DNA from: Promicromonospora sukumoe 327MFSha3.1
GTDB taxonomy: Bacteria > Actinomycetota > Actinomycetes > Actinomycetales > Cellulomonadaceae
DNA length: 64,000 bases
Direction of reading: 5' to 3'
NCBI RefSeq assembly: GCF_000385135.1
Contig: NZ_ARQM01000017.1
Coordinates: 165,910-229,909, forward strand
Shown: in pieces, positions 50,130 to 60,523 of the stretch
Position numbering within the stretch: position 1 is the first letter of the stretch
Layout: each line of letters opens with the position of its first letter
Translations under genes and position numbers: made by a program
Notes under the pieces: model-generated
What the model was told of the DNA's origin: nothing
Database searches by the model: none
What the model saw: only the letters and a program-made list of their open reading frames with translations

Positions 50130-50210
50130 TGCGGCATCTTGTCGAAGATGTCCCCTTGCAGCAAGGAACCCATGCGAATTTCGCCCGCTATGCCGGGTTG
50201 GGGGTTCGCC

Positions 50211-50270
50211 TTCGAGGCCTAAGTTTCTTCGCTTTGGGCCGGCCCAGAGCGAAGAAACTTAGGCCTCGAA
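50211..50270. repeat. Three-copy palindrome family, copy B
   Basis: Arms 50211-50240 and 50241-50270 match at 29 of 30 positions with no loop bases (centre GGCCGGCC). The core is the same as in copies A (33431) and C (62171). It lies upstream of the pseudokinase B gene and downstream of ettA, so it is not simply a convergent-gene terminator. Confidence 0.85.
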
Positions 50271-50277
50271 AGGAGAG

Positions 50278-50418
50278 TCAGTCGCGGGTACTGGTCGCGC
50301 GACTTCCTCGGGACCGGCGGCCGCGTCGTCAGTCGCAGTGTTTGTCTCGCGACTTCCTCGGGACACGGGTGTTGAGGGGGCCTCGTTCCTCGGCCCCCTC
50401 CACACCCGTGCCGCGTCG

Positions 50419-50430
<12 letters not shown>
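50278..50430. repeat. Imperfect direct repeats of the ettA 3' end
   Basis: The sequence at the ettA stop codon (CCGCGTCGTCAGTCGC, 50411-50426) recurs at 50321-50336, and TCAGTCGCGGGT at 50278-50289 recurs at 50419-50430. A 17-base stretch CGCGACTTCCTCGGGAC occurs at 50298 and 50348. The arrangement looks like two decayed duplications of about 50-90 bp behind ettA. Confidence 0.65.
50364..50410 (-). terminator. Terminator of ettA
   Basis: A 19-bp stem with one mismatch (CACGGGTGTTGAGGGGGCC paired with 50392-50410) and a 9-nt loop starts 8 nt after the ettA stop on the minus strand. Confidence 0.8.
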
Positions 50431-52101
<1,671 letters not shown>

Positions 52102-52156
52102 TGCCTGTGTTCCACCGTTCACAGAAGGTACGTCGGATGGGGTGTGCTCTCGCGGA

Positions 52157-52200
52157 GCGGGTGCCAGGGTTCGTCCGCGCAGGAGAACCCTGGCACCCGC
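52157..52200 (-). terminator. Hairpin between ssb and ettA
   Basis: A perfect 15-bp stem (GCGGGTGCCAGGGTT with its complement) around a 14-nt loop lies 28 nt after the ssb stop and 56 nt before ettA. It probably ends or attenuates the ssb transcript. Confidence 0.75.
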
Positions 52201-52227
52201 GGACCGCTGAGCACGACTGGCACCAGC

Positions 52228-52710
52228 CTACGCGGTCACCAGCTCCCGCTGCCCGACGCCCGCCTCGTCGTCCTCGACGCCCGGGGCGCCGACGCCGAAC
52301 GGGTCGGCCGGCAGGCCGTCCGCGTCCCGAGGGGCAGGCGTGAGCGACTCGTGGTGCACGACCCGCGAGTACTCGACCTTGCCCCTGGTCGCGTCGACGC
52401 CGACCCCGGTCGCCTGAATCACCAGGTTCGAGCGCTGGGCCCCCTCGGCGGTCTCCCACTGCTCGACCTCCAGCCGGCCCGTGACGACCAACGGGTCGCC
52501 CTTGCGCACCGACCTGGCGAGGTTCACCGCCGCCGTCCGCCAGGTCTTCACCGAGAACCACAGCGTGGGGCCGTCGGTCCAGTCGCCGTCCTCGTTCACG
52601 AAGCGCCGCGTGCTGGCCACGCGGACCATGGCGTACTCCTTGTCCTTGCCGGTGTGCAGCGCGGGGGTGTTGCCGGCGCGGCCGGAGACGGTCACCGTCA
52701 CGTCGTTCAT
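52228..52710 (-). CDS. ssb: Single-stranded DNA-binding protein paralogue lacking the acidic tail
   Basis: The 160-residue protein has the SSB OB fold in its first 110 residues: TVSGRAGNTPALHTG, VASTRRFVNEDGDWTDGPTLWFSVKTWRTAAVNLARSVRKGDPLVVTGRLE split over the strands. The C-terminus ends GVGQRELVTA, so the DDDIPF-type tip that recruits repair and replication partners is missing. It is therefore the secondary (SsbB-like) type. Its place next to ettA is the same as, from memory, Rv2478c beside Rv2477c in M. tuberculosis. GGAGGGCTCC precedes the ATG. Confidence 0.88.
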   Translation of the reverse strand: MNDVTVTVSGRAGNTPALHTGKDKEYAMVRVASTRRFVNEDGDWTDGPTLWFSVKTWRTAAVNLARSVRKGDPLVVTGRLEVEQWETAEGAQRSNLVIQATGVGVDATRGKVEYSRVVHHESLTPAPRDADGLPADPFGVGAPGVEDDEAGVGQRELVTA

Positions 52711-52763
52711 GGAGCCCTCCTGGGTGTCCCGGACCGGCCCTCGCGGCCGGCCCGTACCCAGCA

Positions 52764-54344
52764 TCAGGCGCGGACGGAGCGCAGGTCCGGCAGCCGGGCA
52801 CCACCTGTGGACGAAACCCGGATCTGGCTGCCTGTGGTCGTGTTCTCTTCCACGCGGAGCGGTACGGAGGGTCCGTCGTCGCGCGCACTCTGTGCGAGCT
52901 CGCGCACCGCGCGGTGCTCGTCGAGCAGCTTCTGGGTGGGCACACCGAGCGTCTGCTGCAGCACTCTCTCCAGGGCGGCGCGGCCCGAGGCGATGACGCC
53001 CTGCGCCCGGCGGGCGGCCAGCGCGCGGCGCATCTGCATCGCCACGAGGAACACCACGAGCGCCGCGACGGCTGCCACGACCGCGAGGACGCCGAGCACG
53101 GTGGTCCAGGTGTCCCCGACGGGCAGGATCCCCATGGAGGCCAGTACCGTCGCGATCCCGAGCAGCACCGCCAGCAGCACGGCGCCGAGCGCGAGCCGCC
53201 GGGTGAGCGGCTGCGTCGTCGGGCCGCGGGTGTCCAGGGTGATGCTCTGCAGCGCCGCCGACACCGCGCCGGCGACGTCCCGGGCGCTGGCCACGCTCTC
53301 GGCGAGCGACCGCTGCCAGCCCGGCTTGAGCGACTCCCCCGAGCCCGTGAGCCAGCGCGACCTGGACAGCGCGATCGAGTCGGGGTCCGGGTTGCGGAAC
53401 TCGGGCGAGCCGTAGCCGTTGCGGACCGCCGCGCCGACCTGGGCGGCGACGGACTCCAGCCCGGCGGCGCGCGCCAGGGCGTCGACCTCGCGCTCCAGCA
53501 CGGTGTCGATGTGCCACGGCACCTCGGACGGCGTCTGGCTCAGCAGCAGCGTCGCGGCGGCGTCCAGCTCGCCCGCGGCGCGGCCGGCCGAGACCGACCG
53601 GCGGGCCACGGTCTGCTCGAGCAGCCCGCGCAGGTCCTCGATGCCGATGTCCGTCTTGCTCGACGCCGCGATGACCGGCACGTCGTCCAGGCCGTCGTCG
53701 CGCAGCAGGCGCTTCACGTCGTTGACCAGGTTGTCGCGCTGCCCCACGGGCACCGTGTCGATCTGGTTGAGCACCACCACGGTCGAGGCCCGCATGCCCG
53801 ACGAGTCGCGCAGGTAGCCGGTGTGCAGGGCGTCGTCGGCGTACTTCTGGGGGTCCACCACCCAGACCAGGAGGTCCACGAGCGGCAGCACCTTGTCCAC
53901 GACCTCGCGGTGGCCGGGGGCCACCGAGTCGTGGTCGGGCAGGTCGAGCAGCACGAGCCCGCTCAGGGCCGCCTCGTCGGCGGAGTCCAGCTCGCCCGCC
54001 CGGGTGATGCGACGCTCGCGCTCCACACCGAGCCAGTCGAGCAGCGTCGCGGCGTCGTCGCTCCACGAGCACGCGGTGACCTTGGCCGTGGTGGGGCGCT
54101 TGACGCCGACGTCGGCGAAGGTCAGCCGGGAGATCTTGTTGAAGGTGCTCGACTTGCCCGAACCGGTGCCGCCCGCGAGCGCCACGACGGTGTGGTCGAC
54201 GCCGAGCGCGAGCCGTTCGCGCACGCCGGCGACCGAGCTGGCGACCTTGCCGAACACGGTGTCGTCGAGGCGGGATCCGGCGATCTGGAGGGCGCGGCCC
54301 AGGTCCTCGGTGCGAGCGCCGAGGGTCGCGTCGTGGCTCGTCAT
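52764..54344 (-). CDS. Membrane-anchored P-loop GTPase, pair 2 second member
   Basis: The 526-residue protein is a paralogue of the one at 44055. Its G domain has G1 GGTGSGKSS (58-66), G2 in KRPTT (82-86), G3 DLPDHDS (134-140) and G4 NQID (193-196), with shared stretches such as LLVWVVDPQKYAD.ALH. Two membrane segments lie at about 380-440 (ALGAVLLAVLLGIATVLASMG, VLGVLAVVAAVAALVVFLVAM), followed by a helical tail. It starts within the stop codon of its dynamin-like partner. It lacks the repeat-encoded insert found in the other copy. Likely cytosolic G domain on a membrane hairpin. Confidence 0.83.
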   Translation of the reverse strand: MTSHDATLGARTEDLGRALQIAGSRLDDTVFGKVASSVAGVRERLALGVDHTVVALAGGTGSGKSSTFNKISRLTFADVGVKRPTTAKVTACSWSDDAATLLDWLGVERERRITRAGELDSADEAALSGLVLLDLPDHDSVAPGHREVVDKVLPLVDLLVWVVDPQKYADDALHTGYLRDSSGMRASTVVVLNQIDTVPVGQRDNLVNDVKRLLRDDGLDDVPVIAASSKTDIGIEDLRGLLEQTVARRSVSAGRAAGELDAAATLLLSQTPSEVPWHIDTVLEREVDALARAAGLESVAAQVGAAVRNGYGSPEFRNPDPDSIALSRSRWLTGSGESLKPGWQRSLAESVASARDVAGAVSAALQSITLDTRGPTTQPLTRRLALGAVLLAVLLGIATVLASMGILPVGDTWTTVLGVLAVVAAVAALVVFLVAMQMRRALAARRAQGVIASGRAALERVLQQTLGVPTQKLLDEHRAVRELAQSARDDGPSVPLRVEENTTTGSQIRVSSTGGARLPDLRSVRA

Positions 54345-56020
54345 GTCAGCCTCCTGAGCTCGGCCAGCCGCACGCGGAGCGGAGCGGCCGCGTCGTCGGC
54401 TAGCGCGGGGACGTCAAGGGCACTCTGGACAGAACGGGCCTCTTCCGCAACCGCTAGCGCGACCTGGTCGGCAAGTTCGCCCTGCAGCTCCTCGATCGCG
54501 TCGCCCGCGGTCTCGCCGAGGACGCGGTCCAGGAGCGTCGTGGAGTCCTCGTTGCCGAGCGCGACCGCCTGCAGGAGCGTGGCCAGGCCCTGGTCGCCGA
54601 AGGCCTTGCGGGCGCCGGCGGCCCGGAGGGCGGCCTCGGAGCCCGCGCTGTCGGGGTCGGAGTCGGCCATGCGCCCGACGACGTCGTCGGCCCGCCGGGA
54701 CCAGTCGGCGGCCGTCCGCTGTCCCCAGGCCAGGCGGTCCTTGGCGCGGCCTGAGCCGGACGGCAGGATCGTCTCGCCGGCGGCCGGGGCGCCGGGCCCG
54801 GCGAGGGCGCCGCGCAGGCTCTCCTCGGTGCGGACGCCGGCGGCGACGAAGGCGCGGGTGGCGGTGGCCTCGATCTCCTCGCGCAGCCGGAGCAGCGCGG
54901 TCTCGCGGGCCTTGCCCGCGCGCTTGGTGGTGCGGGCGATGCCGTCGCGGACCGTGACGCGGGAGATGTGGTCGGTGCTGGCGATCTCGGCGAACCGTGC
55001 GGCCACGGTGCCCTCGCCCGCGGTGCCGGACAGGACGGCGGTGCGCGCGGCGAGCTGCTCGTCCGGGACCACGGACTGGACGGCGTTGCGCAGGTCGAAG
55101 GCGGCGGTGCCCTGCTGCTCCACCGCGGTGACGAGCCCCGTGACCCAGTCGGGCAGGGCGCCGAGCGCGCCCTTGAGGGTGCGCAGGATCACGGTGCGCG
55201 AGCGCTCGGGCCCGGCCATCAGGTTGAGCCAGCGCTGGATGGGCGCCACGAGCTGGGGGGCGAGCAGGCCCTCGTGCGGGCCGACGTCGGGCACGATGAA
55301 CAGCGGGACGTCCTTCATGCCGCGCTCCCGCAGGCGGGAGTTGAGGTCGGCACGGATCGTCGTCAGGTTCTCCTTGGGCACCCGGTTGAGCACCATCGCA
55401 ACGCTCGCGCCGCGCTCCTTGGCGCGGTCCAGCGCCTGCCAGGGCAGGGCGTCGCCGTAGCGGGCGGCCGTGGTGACGAAGAGCCACAGGTCGGCCGCCT
55501 CGAGGAGCTGGTGGGCCGTGGACCGGTTCTCCTTGAGGAAGGAGTCGAGGTCCGGGGCGTCCATCAGCGCCGTACCGCGCGGGACGCCCTCGTGCTTGAC
55601 CAGGCGGGCCAGCTCCGTGACAGGGCCCGCCGTGAGCGTGTCCACGTCGCGCGGGTGCACGCCCACCACGGGTTCGCGGGTGGTGGGCCGCAGCACCCCG
55701 GCCTCGGACACCTCCTCCTGCAGGAGGCTGTTGAAGAGCGTGGACTTGCCGGCGCCCGTGGAGCCGGCCAGCACCACGACGGCGGGACTCGACAGCTCGG
55801 CGAGGCGCGGGAGCAGGTGCTCGTCGAGCTGGGCCAGCAGGCGTTCGCGGGACGCCTCGGCCTCCTCGGCGCCGTCGACCGGCAGGGGCAGGGTCGCCGA
55901 GGCGACGTCGCGGCGCAGGTCCTGCACGACGTCGTGCACGGTGAACCCGAGCTGTTCCGCAACGTTCGGGTCCACACCACCCCGACGGCCGAGCACTGCG
56001 GAGCGTGTTCCTGAAGTCAC
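54341..56020 (-). CDS. Dynamin-like GTPase, pair 2 first member
   Basis: The 559-residue protein is a paralogue of the one at 45902. It has G1 GSTGAGKST (86-94), G2 in LRPTT (110-114), G3 DAPDLDS (154-160) and a G4 position LNRVP (211-215) that lacks the usual Asp. Shared stretches include LLPRL, AADLWLFVTTAARYGDALPW and VPLFIVPD. A long helical region follows, without the hydrophobic hairpin of its paralogue. The GTG at 56018-56020 was chosen because AGGA precedes it by 7 nt. It is the first gene of the minus-strand run, just downstream of tRNA-Arg. Confidence 0.82.
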   Translation of the reverse strand: MTSGTRSAVLGRRGGVDPNVAEQLGFTVHDVVQDLRRDVASATLPLPVDGAEEAEASRERLLAQLDEHLLPRLAELSSPAVVVLAGSTGAGKSTLFNSLLQEEVSEAGVLRPTTREPVVGVHPRDVDTLTAGPVTELARLVKHEGVPRGTALMDAPDLDSFLKENRSTAHQLLEAADLWLFVTTAARYGDALPWQALDRAKERGASVAMVLNRVPKENLTTIRADLNSRLRERGMKDVPLFIVPDVGPHEGLLAPQLVAPIQRWLNLMAGPERSRTVILRTLKGALGALPDWVTGLVTAVEQQGTAAFDLRNAVQSVVPDEQLAARTAVLSGTAGEGTVAARFAEIASTDHISRVTVRDGIARTTKRAGKARETALLRLREEIEATATRAFVAAGVRTEESLRGALAGPGAPAAGETILPSGSGRAKDRLAWGQRTAADWSRRADDVVGRMADSDPDSAGSEAALRAAGARKAFGDQGLATLLQAVALGNEDSTTLLDRVLGETAGDAIEELQGELADQVALAVAEEARSVQSALDVPALADDAAAPLRVRLAELRRLT

Positions 56021-56141
56021 GGCTTCATCCTGATAGGTCAAGATCGTTCTGCCAAGCCGTAGCACCTGGTAGGTATACGGAAACCGACGTTTCGTGCGAG
56101 CCGTCAGGGTGAGCCGACAACGCTCGACGACAGCAGACCAG

Positions 56142-56215
56142 TGCCCCCGGCAGGATTCGAACCCGCGACCTAGTCATTAGAAGTGACCCGCTCTATCCAG
56201 CTGAGCTACGGAGGC
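56142..56215 (-). tRNA. tRNA-Arg (anticodon UCU)
   Basis: The 74-nt minus-strand sequence folds as a tRNA: acceptor GCCTCCG/CGGGGGC (one G-T pair), D arm AGCTCAGCTGGATAGAGC, anticodon loop CTTCTAA with anticodon TCT, and T arm CGGGTTCGAATCCTG. CCA is not encoded. It reads AGA, a codon hardly used in such GC-rich genomes. A transcript reading on would enter the dynamin-like gene 121 nt later. Confidence 0.96.
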
Positions 56216-56306
56216 AAGCGAGCCGAGTTTAGCCTAGGTCTAGCCGGTCTTGACCATGACAAATGCGGGTCTCGATCCGCGGGACGGCGGGCCTGACGGG
56301 GCCTGC

Positions 56307-57917
56307 TCAGGCCCCCGGAGCCCCGCAGGCCACATCGCGTTCGGGCAGGTCACCGGTCCGCAGGAACGCCGTCGCGAGGTCGTCGGCGCAGTCGTTGCCC
56401 AGCCGCAGGTAGGAGAGGTGTCCGCCCTGGTCGGCGGTCACCATGCGCGCCCGGTCGCCGAACGCCGCGCGCAGGTCCCGGGCTCCGGACAGCGGCGTCG
56501 CGGGGTCGCGGAGGTTCTGCAGGATCAGCACGTTGGCCGGTCCGTCGTCGGTGATCTTCACCCGCGGCTCGGCCGGCTCGGACGGCCAGAAGGCGCAGGG
56601 GGTGATGTTCGCCGCGGCGGCCCCGAACATCGGGTGGCGGACCCGGTCGAGCGCGACGTTCACCTGGTAGCGCCACACCTGCTCCGGCCAGTCGGAGTCG
56701 TTGCAGATCACGTGGAGCTGGCTGGCGATGTAGTTGTCGGCCGGGATCTCGGCGTCCGCCGCCTGGGTTGCCGCGCCGGGACCGGACGACGGCGCGGCGG
56801 GCTCCGCCGTCGGACCCGCGGGCGCGCCGGACACCGGGACGGGCTCGCCCCGGTCGAGCGCGCGCCAGGTCTCGGCGAGCCCCGGCAGGCTCGTGTCGTA
56901 GTAGAGGGCGGCGAACGTGGCGAACCGGAACGCCGCGCCGGTGTACCCGTCGGGGCTGGGCTCCCGGTCCAGGCGGGCCGCGAGCTCGAAGTACGTGGCC
57001 CGCACCTGGCGGGGCGTGTCGCCCAGGCCGTACTCGGGATGGTCCGCGGCGAACCGGGCGAAGTCCGGGAACCGGTCCTCGACGCCCTCGCCGAACAGGC
57101 GGGCGAACGAGGCGTCCCAGCCGCCGGGCCCGGTGGCGCTGTCGAGCAGGAACCGGTCGCTGCGCTCGGGGAACATCGAGGTGTAGACCGAGCCCAGGTA
57201 GGTGCCGTACGAGATGCCGAAGTAGGACACCTTCTCCTCGCCGAGCGCCGCGCGGACCTGGTCCATGTCGCGGGCCGTGTTGGCCGTGGTGACGTGCGGC
57301 AGCAGCCACGCCGTGGACGACGACCCGCACTTCTCGGCGACGTCGGCCACCCGCTCCGCCTCGCTGCGCACGTCGGCCGGGCCACGCGCGTACATCGGGA
57401 TGTTGGTCGGGTGCTCCAGCGGAGTGAGGTCGCAGGTCACGGGGGTGCTGTGGCCGACGCCGCGCGGGTCCATGCCGATGATGTCGTACTGGTCCAGCAG
57501 GTCCTGCGGCAGCTTCAGCACGTCGCGCAGGCCCGCCGGGTAGGCCAGGCCCTCGCCTCCCGGGCCGCCGGTGTTGGTGAGCAGCACCCCGCGCCGCTCC
57601 TGCGGGTTCGTGCTGGCCAGGCGCGAGACGGCCACCTCGATGGTGCGCCCGTCCGGCTCGGCGTAGTCCAGCGGGACGTCGATGGTGCCGCACTCCAGCC
57701 CGGGCGCGGCCACCGCCTCGGGGCAGTCGCCCCAGGTGATCGCGGGGGCCGTGGCCGCCGCCCGGCTCGGGAACGGAGCCGGCGCGGACGACGCCGTCGA
57801 CGGCGCCACGGCGGCCGCCAGGAAGGCCACGGCGATCGTCAGCACGGACACACGCATCACCCGGCCCGGTGGGGTCGGCTCCGGACGGTCAACGTCACGC
57901 GCTGGTGTCGAGGTCAT
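56307..57917 (-). CDS. Secreted alpha/beta hydrolase (TAP/S33-like)
   Basis: The 536-residue protein has a signal peptide (VLTIAVAFLAAAVAPSTASSA, about 25-45) and the tripeptidyl-aminopeptidase-like fold. The oxyanion loop GGPGG (117-121), the nucleophile in GISYGTYLG (S236), the acid in NLRDPATPL (about 469) and the His in QGGHLSY (about 497) are all present. TAP-like C-terminal Cys (ITPCAFW, ACGAPG) are kept. It should cleave peptides or esters outside the cell. The start at 57917 is the family type; an internal ATG at residue 21 is a possible alternative. Confidence 0.9.
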   Translation of the reverse strand: MTSTPARDVDRPEPTPPGRVMRVSVLTIAVAFLAAAVAPSTASSAPAPFPSRAAATAPAITWGDCPEAVAAPGLECGTIDVPLDYAEPDGRTIEVAVSRLASTNPQERRGVLLTNTGGPGGEGLAYPAGLRDVLKLPQDLLDQYDIIGMDPRGVGHSTPVTCDLTPLEHPTNIPMYARGPADVRSEAERVADVAEKCGSSSTAWLLPHVTTANTARDMDQVRAALGEEKVSYFGISYGTYLGSVYTSMFPERSDRFLLDSATGPGGWDASFARLFGEGVEDRFPDFARFAADHPEYGLGDTPRQVRATYFELAARLDREPSPDGYTGAAFRFATFAALYYDTSLPGLAETWRALDRGEPVPVSGAPAGPTAEPAAPSSGPGAATQAADAEIPADNYIASQLHVICNDSDWPEQVWRYQVNVALDRVRHPMFGAAAANITPCAFWPSEPAEPRVKITDDGPANVLILQNLRDPATPLSGARDLRAAFGDRARMVTADQGGHLSYLRLGNDCADDLATAFLRTGDLPERDVACGAPGA

Positions 57918-58077
57918 GCCTAGATCTCACCGGGCCCGGGCCGCGCCTGCCAGTGCAACGGCGTCATGTTTCACCCATGACATCCCGCTGGCCCCGCAGG
58001 TGACACGGCGTCACTGGTGCGCGGCCCCGGACGGTGCGGGCCCGGTGAGTGTCACAGGCTCGTCGTAGCCTTCCCGC

Positions 58078-59175
58078 ATGCTCTCCGGACCGACCGACCT
58101 CTCCCCCGACGCCGCGCGCCGGCTGCGCCTGCGCACGCAGGGCCTGGTGCTGCCCGACGGGCCCAGCACGGCGGCGCCGGCCGACGTCGTGCGCCGGATG
58201 GTCGCCCTCCAGGGGCAGGACCTGCCCGCCGTGCTGCGGGCGGTCGCCGTCCGCTGCCAGCCCGGCACCACGGTGGACGACGTCCGCGCCGCGTTCGACG
58301 ACGGCACCCTGGTGCGCGGGTGGACGCAGCGCGGCACCCTCTTCGCGACCACGCCCGCCGACCTGGCCGCGCTCGTCTCGCTCACGGGCGAGCGCGTGAC
58401 GCACCTGGGCCGGCGGGTCCGCGAGGTGGAGGGCCTGGACGACGCGATCGTGGACCGGGCGGAGGCCGTCACCCGGGCGGCCCTCACGGCCTCGGACGGC
58501 GGGGTCACGCGCGCCGAGATGATCGACCGGTGGCAGCAGGCCGGCATCCCCATCGAGGGGCAGCGCGGGTACCACCTGATCGTCACCCTGGCGCTGCGCG
58601 GGGTACTGCACTGGGGGCCGTTCGCGGGCGCGCAGCAGCGCATGGTCGCGACGCCTGCCCCTGCGGGCGGCGTCCTGGCCGAGGAGCCCGCGGCGGCCCT
58701 CGCCCGCATCGCCCGCGCCTACTTCACGAGCCGCGGGCCGGCCACCGTCGACGACCTGGCCTGGTGGATCGGCCTGCCCAAGACGCCCGTGCGTGCCACC
58801 GTGACCGCGCTGCGCGCTGCCGAACCGGACGCCCTGGCCGACGTCACGGTCGACGGACGGGCGATGCTGGTCGGGCGCGGGGTGGACCCGGACGGGCTGG
58901 CGGAGCCCGGCGGCGTCGTGCTGGTGCCGGGGTTCGACGAGATGGTGCTGGGCTACCAGGACCGCGACCTGGTCGCGGACGCCGAGGCGATGCGCACCGT
59001 CGTCCCGTTCAGCAACGGCATCTTCCGGCCCGCGGTGCTGCTGGACGGGCGGCTGGTCGGCACCTGGCGGCGCGCGCCCAAGGCCGGCGAGGAGGCGTAC
59101 GAGCTGGTGCCGGGGGCCGCGGGGTCGACCCGCACGGCCGTGGAGGAGGCGGTGGCGGCCTGGCCGCACGGTTGA
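58078..59175 (+). CDS. Winged-helix protein of the AlkZ-like DNA glycosylase superfamily (HTH_42)
   Basis: The 365-residue protein matches the HTH_42/AlkZ-like family: LRLRTQGLV, the ALQGQDLPAVLRAVAVR segment with a QxQ motif (about residues 44-46), VRGWTQRGTLFATTPADL, and GVVLVPGFDEMVLGYQDRD near the C-terminus. In Streptomyces AlkZ the QxQ glutamines are catalytic in unhooking DNA crosslinks. The motif here is QGQ. Function as a glycosylase for bulky or crosslinked bases is plausible but inferred. It is convergent with the XRE gene. Confidence 0.83.
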   Translation: MLSGPTDLSPDAARRLRLRTQGLVLPDGPSTAAPADVVRRMVALQGQDLPAVLRAVAVRCQPGTTVDDVRAAFDDGTLVRGWTQRGTLFATTPADLAALVSLTGERVTHLGRRVREVEGLDDAIVDRAEAVTRAALTASDGGVTRAEMIDRWQQAGIPIEGQRGYHLIVTLALRGVLHWGPFAGAQQRMVATPAPAGGVLAEEPAAALARIARAYFTSRGPATVDDLAWWIGLPKTPVRATVTALRAAEPDALADVTVDGRAMLVGRGVDPDGLAEPGGVVLVPGFDEMVLGYQDRDLVADAEAMRTVVPFSNGIFRPAVLLDGRLVGTWRRAPKAGEEAYELVPGAAGSTRTAVEEAVAAWPHG

Positions 59176-59199
59176 CGGGCCCTGGCTGCGGGCGGTCGC

Positions 59200-59985
59200 C
59201 TACGGAGAGGCTTCGTCCGTGAAGTAGGCGGCGGTCTCGTCGTCGGCCGGGTAGTAGGACTCGATCGCCACCTCGTCGAGCGTGATGTCCATCGGGGTGC
59301 CGAACGTCGTGATCGTGGAGAAGAGCCGCAGCTCCCGCCCGGCGAAGCGGATGATCATCGGGATCACCACGTCCGACTCGGCCTCGATCGACCTCCGGTC
59401 GGCGGACGCGTCCGACGTGCCGGGGGCCAGGAGCTCCTCGTAGAGGGCGGTCAGCTCGGCGTCGGGCACGGTGGCGAGCTGGCGCCGCACCCGGGACCCG
59501 AACACGGAGCGCACGTCGGCCAGGTTGACGACGAGCGGGGCGAGCCCACGCGGGTCCAGACCCAGCCGCACCAGGTTGACCGGCGGGCGCAGCAGGTCGG
59601 GCGCGACGCCGGCGAAGAACCGGTCCACGGCCCGGTTGGTCAGCAGGATGTTCCAGCGGCGGTCGAAGACGAGCGCCGGGTACGGCTCGTGCGCGCGCAG
59701 CACGCGCGCGACCGCGTCCCGCGCCGTGGCCAGGGCGTCGCCTCCGAGCGGGCGCTCGGCGTACCGCGGTGCGAACCCCGCGGCGAGCAGCAGCCGGTTG
59801 CGGTCGCGCAGCGGCACGTCGAGCTGCTCCGCGAGCCGGAGCACCATCTCGGCGCTCGGCCGGGACTTCCCGGTCTCCACGAGGCTGACGTGCCGTGCCG
59901 AGACGTCGGCGGCGATCGCGAGGTCGAGCTGGCTCAGCCGACGCCGCTGCCGCCACTGCCGCAACAGCTCCCCCACGGTTCCCAT
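59200..59985 (-). CDS. XRE family regulator with MmyB-like ligand domain
   Basis: The 261-residue protein has an N-terminal helix-turn-helix (LLRQWRQRRRLSQLDLAIAADVSARHVSLVETGKSRPS, residues 7-44) and an MmyB-like PAS-fold domain (about 95-261: PALVFDRRWNILLTNRAVDRFF). Such regulators bind small ligands, perhaps fatty acids. It is divergent from an NTF2-like gene that begins 87 nt away, which is the likely target. The ATG begins the HTH. Confidence 0.9.
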   Translation of the reverse strand: MGTVGELLRQWRQRRRLSQLDLAIAADVSARHVSLVETGKSRPSAEMVLRLAEQLDVPLRDRNRLLLAAGFAPRYAERPLGGDALATARDAVARVLRAHEPYPALVFDRRWNILLTNRAVDRFFAGVAPDLLRPPVNLVRLGLDPRGLAPLVVNLADVRSVFGSRVRRQLATVPDAELTALYEELLAPGTSDASADRRSIEAESDVVIPMIIRFAGRELRLFSTITTFGTPMDITLDEVAIESYYPADDETAAYFTDEASP

Positions 59986-60072
59986 GGCGTCGAGTGTCGT
60001 GCACCGCCGACCGGGGCGCCATGAACTCCCAGTTCATCGACAGCGCCCGCCGCCCCGCCGAAGACTGCGGGC

Positions 60073-60477
60073 ATGACGACACAGGACATGACGCCGCAGA
60101 GCAGCACGACCGACAACACGAGCATCATCAGCGCAGCCTTCACGGCCCTCACCGAGACCGGTGACGTCGACGCCGTCGCCCGGGTGCTGACCGAGGACTT
60201 CGCGCACCACCGGCCCGACGGGACATCGCGGACCAAGGCCGAGTGGCTGGCCGCCGTCCGCGGGTCGCTGGAGCACATCGACGGGATGGAGGTGACGGTC
60301 CTGCACCTGCTGGCCGACGGCGACCAGGTGATGCTGCACTCGCGGCGGCGGCTGCCCACCGGGCCGGAGATCACGGTGGTCGACATCATGCGGTTCGAGG
60401 ACGGGCTGATCGCTGAGGCCTGGGAGCTCATCGAGCCGACGAAGGAGGCCGACGCGCACCTGACCTGGTGGGCGTGA
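60073..60477 (+). CDS. NTF2-like (SnoaL) protein
   Basis: The 134-residue protein has the NTF2-like pattern: FTALTETGDVDAVARVLTEDFAHHRPDG, SLEHIDGMEVTVLHLLADGDQVMLHSRRR, and DIMRFEDGLIAEAWELIEP. It resembles SnoaL-like predicted ester cyclases with the HRPDG/EAWELIE features. Small-molecule binding or isomerisation is likely, but the substrate is unknown. It is divergent from the XRE/MmyB regulator, suggesting regulation by it. Confidence 0.83.
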   Translation: MTTQDMTPQSSTTDNTSIISAAFTALTETGDVDAVARVLTEDFAHHRPDGTSRTKAEWLAAVRGSLEHIDGMEVTVLHLLADGDQVMLHSRRRLPTGPEITVVDIMRFEDGLIAEAWELIEPTKEADAHLTWWA

Positions 60478-60523
60478 CGCCTCCGCCGGGGGCGCGTGCG
60501 GGGACGGCGGGTCAAGATGGAGC

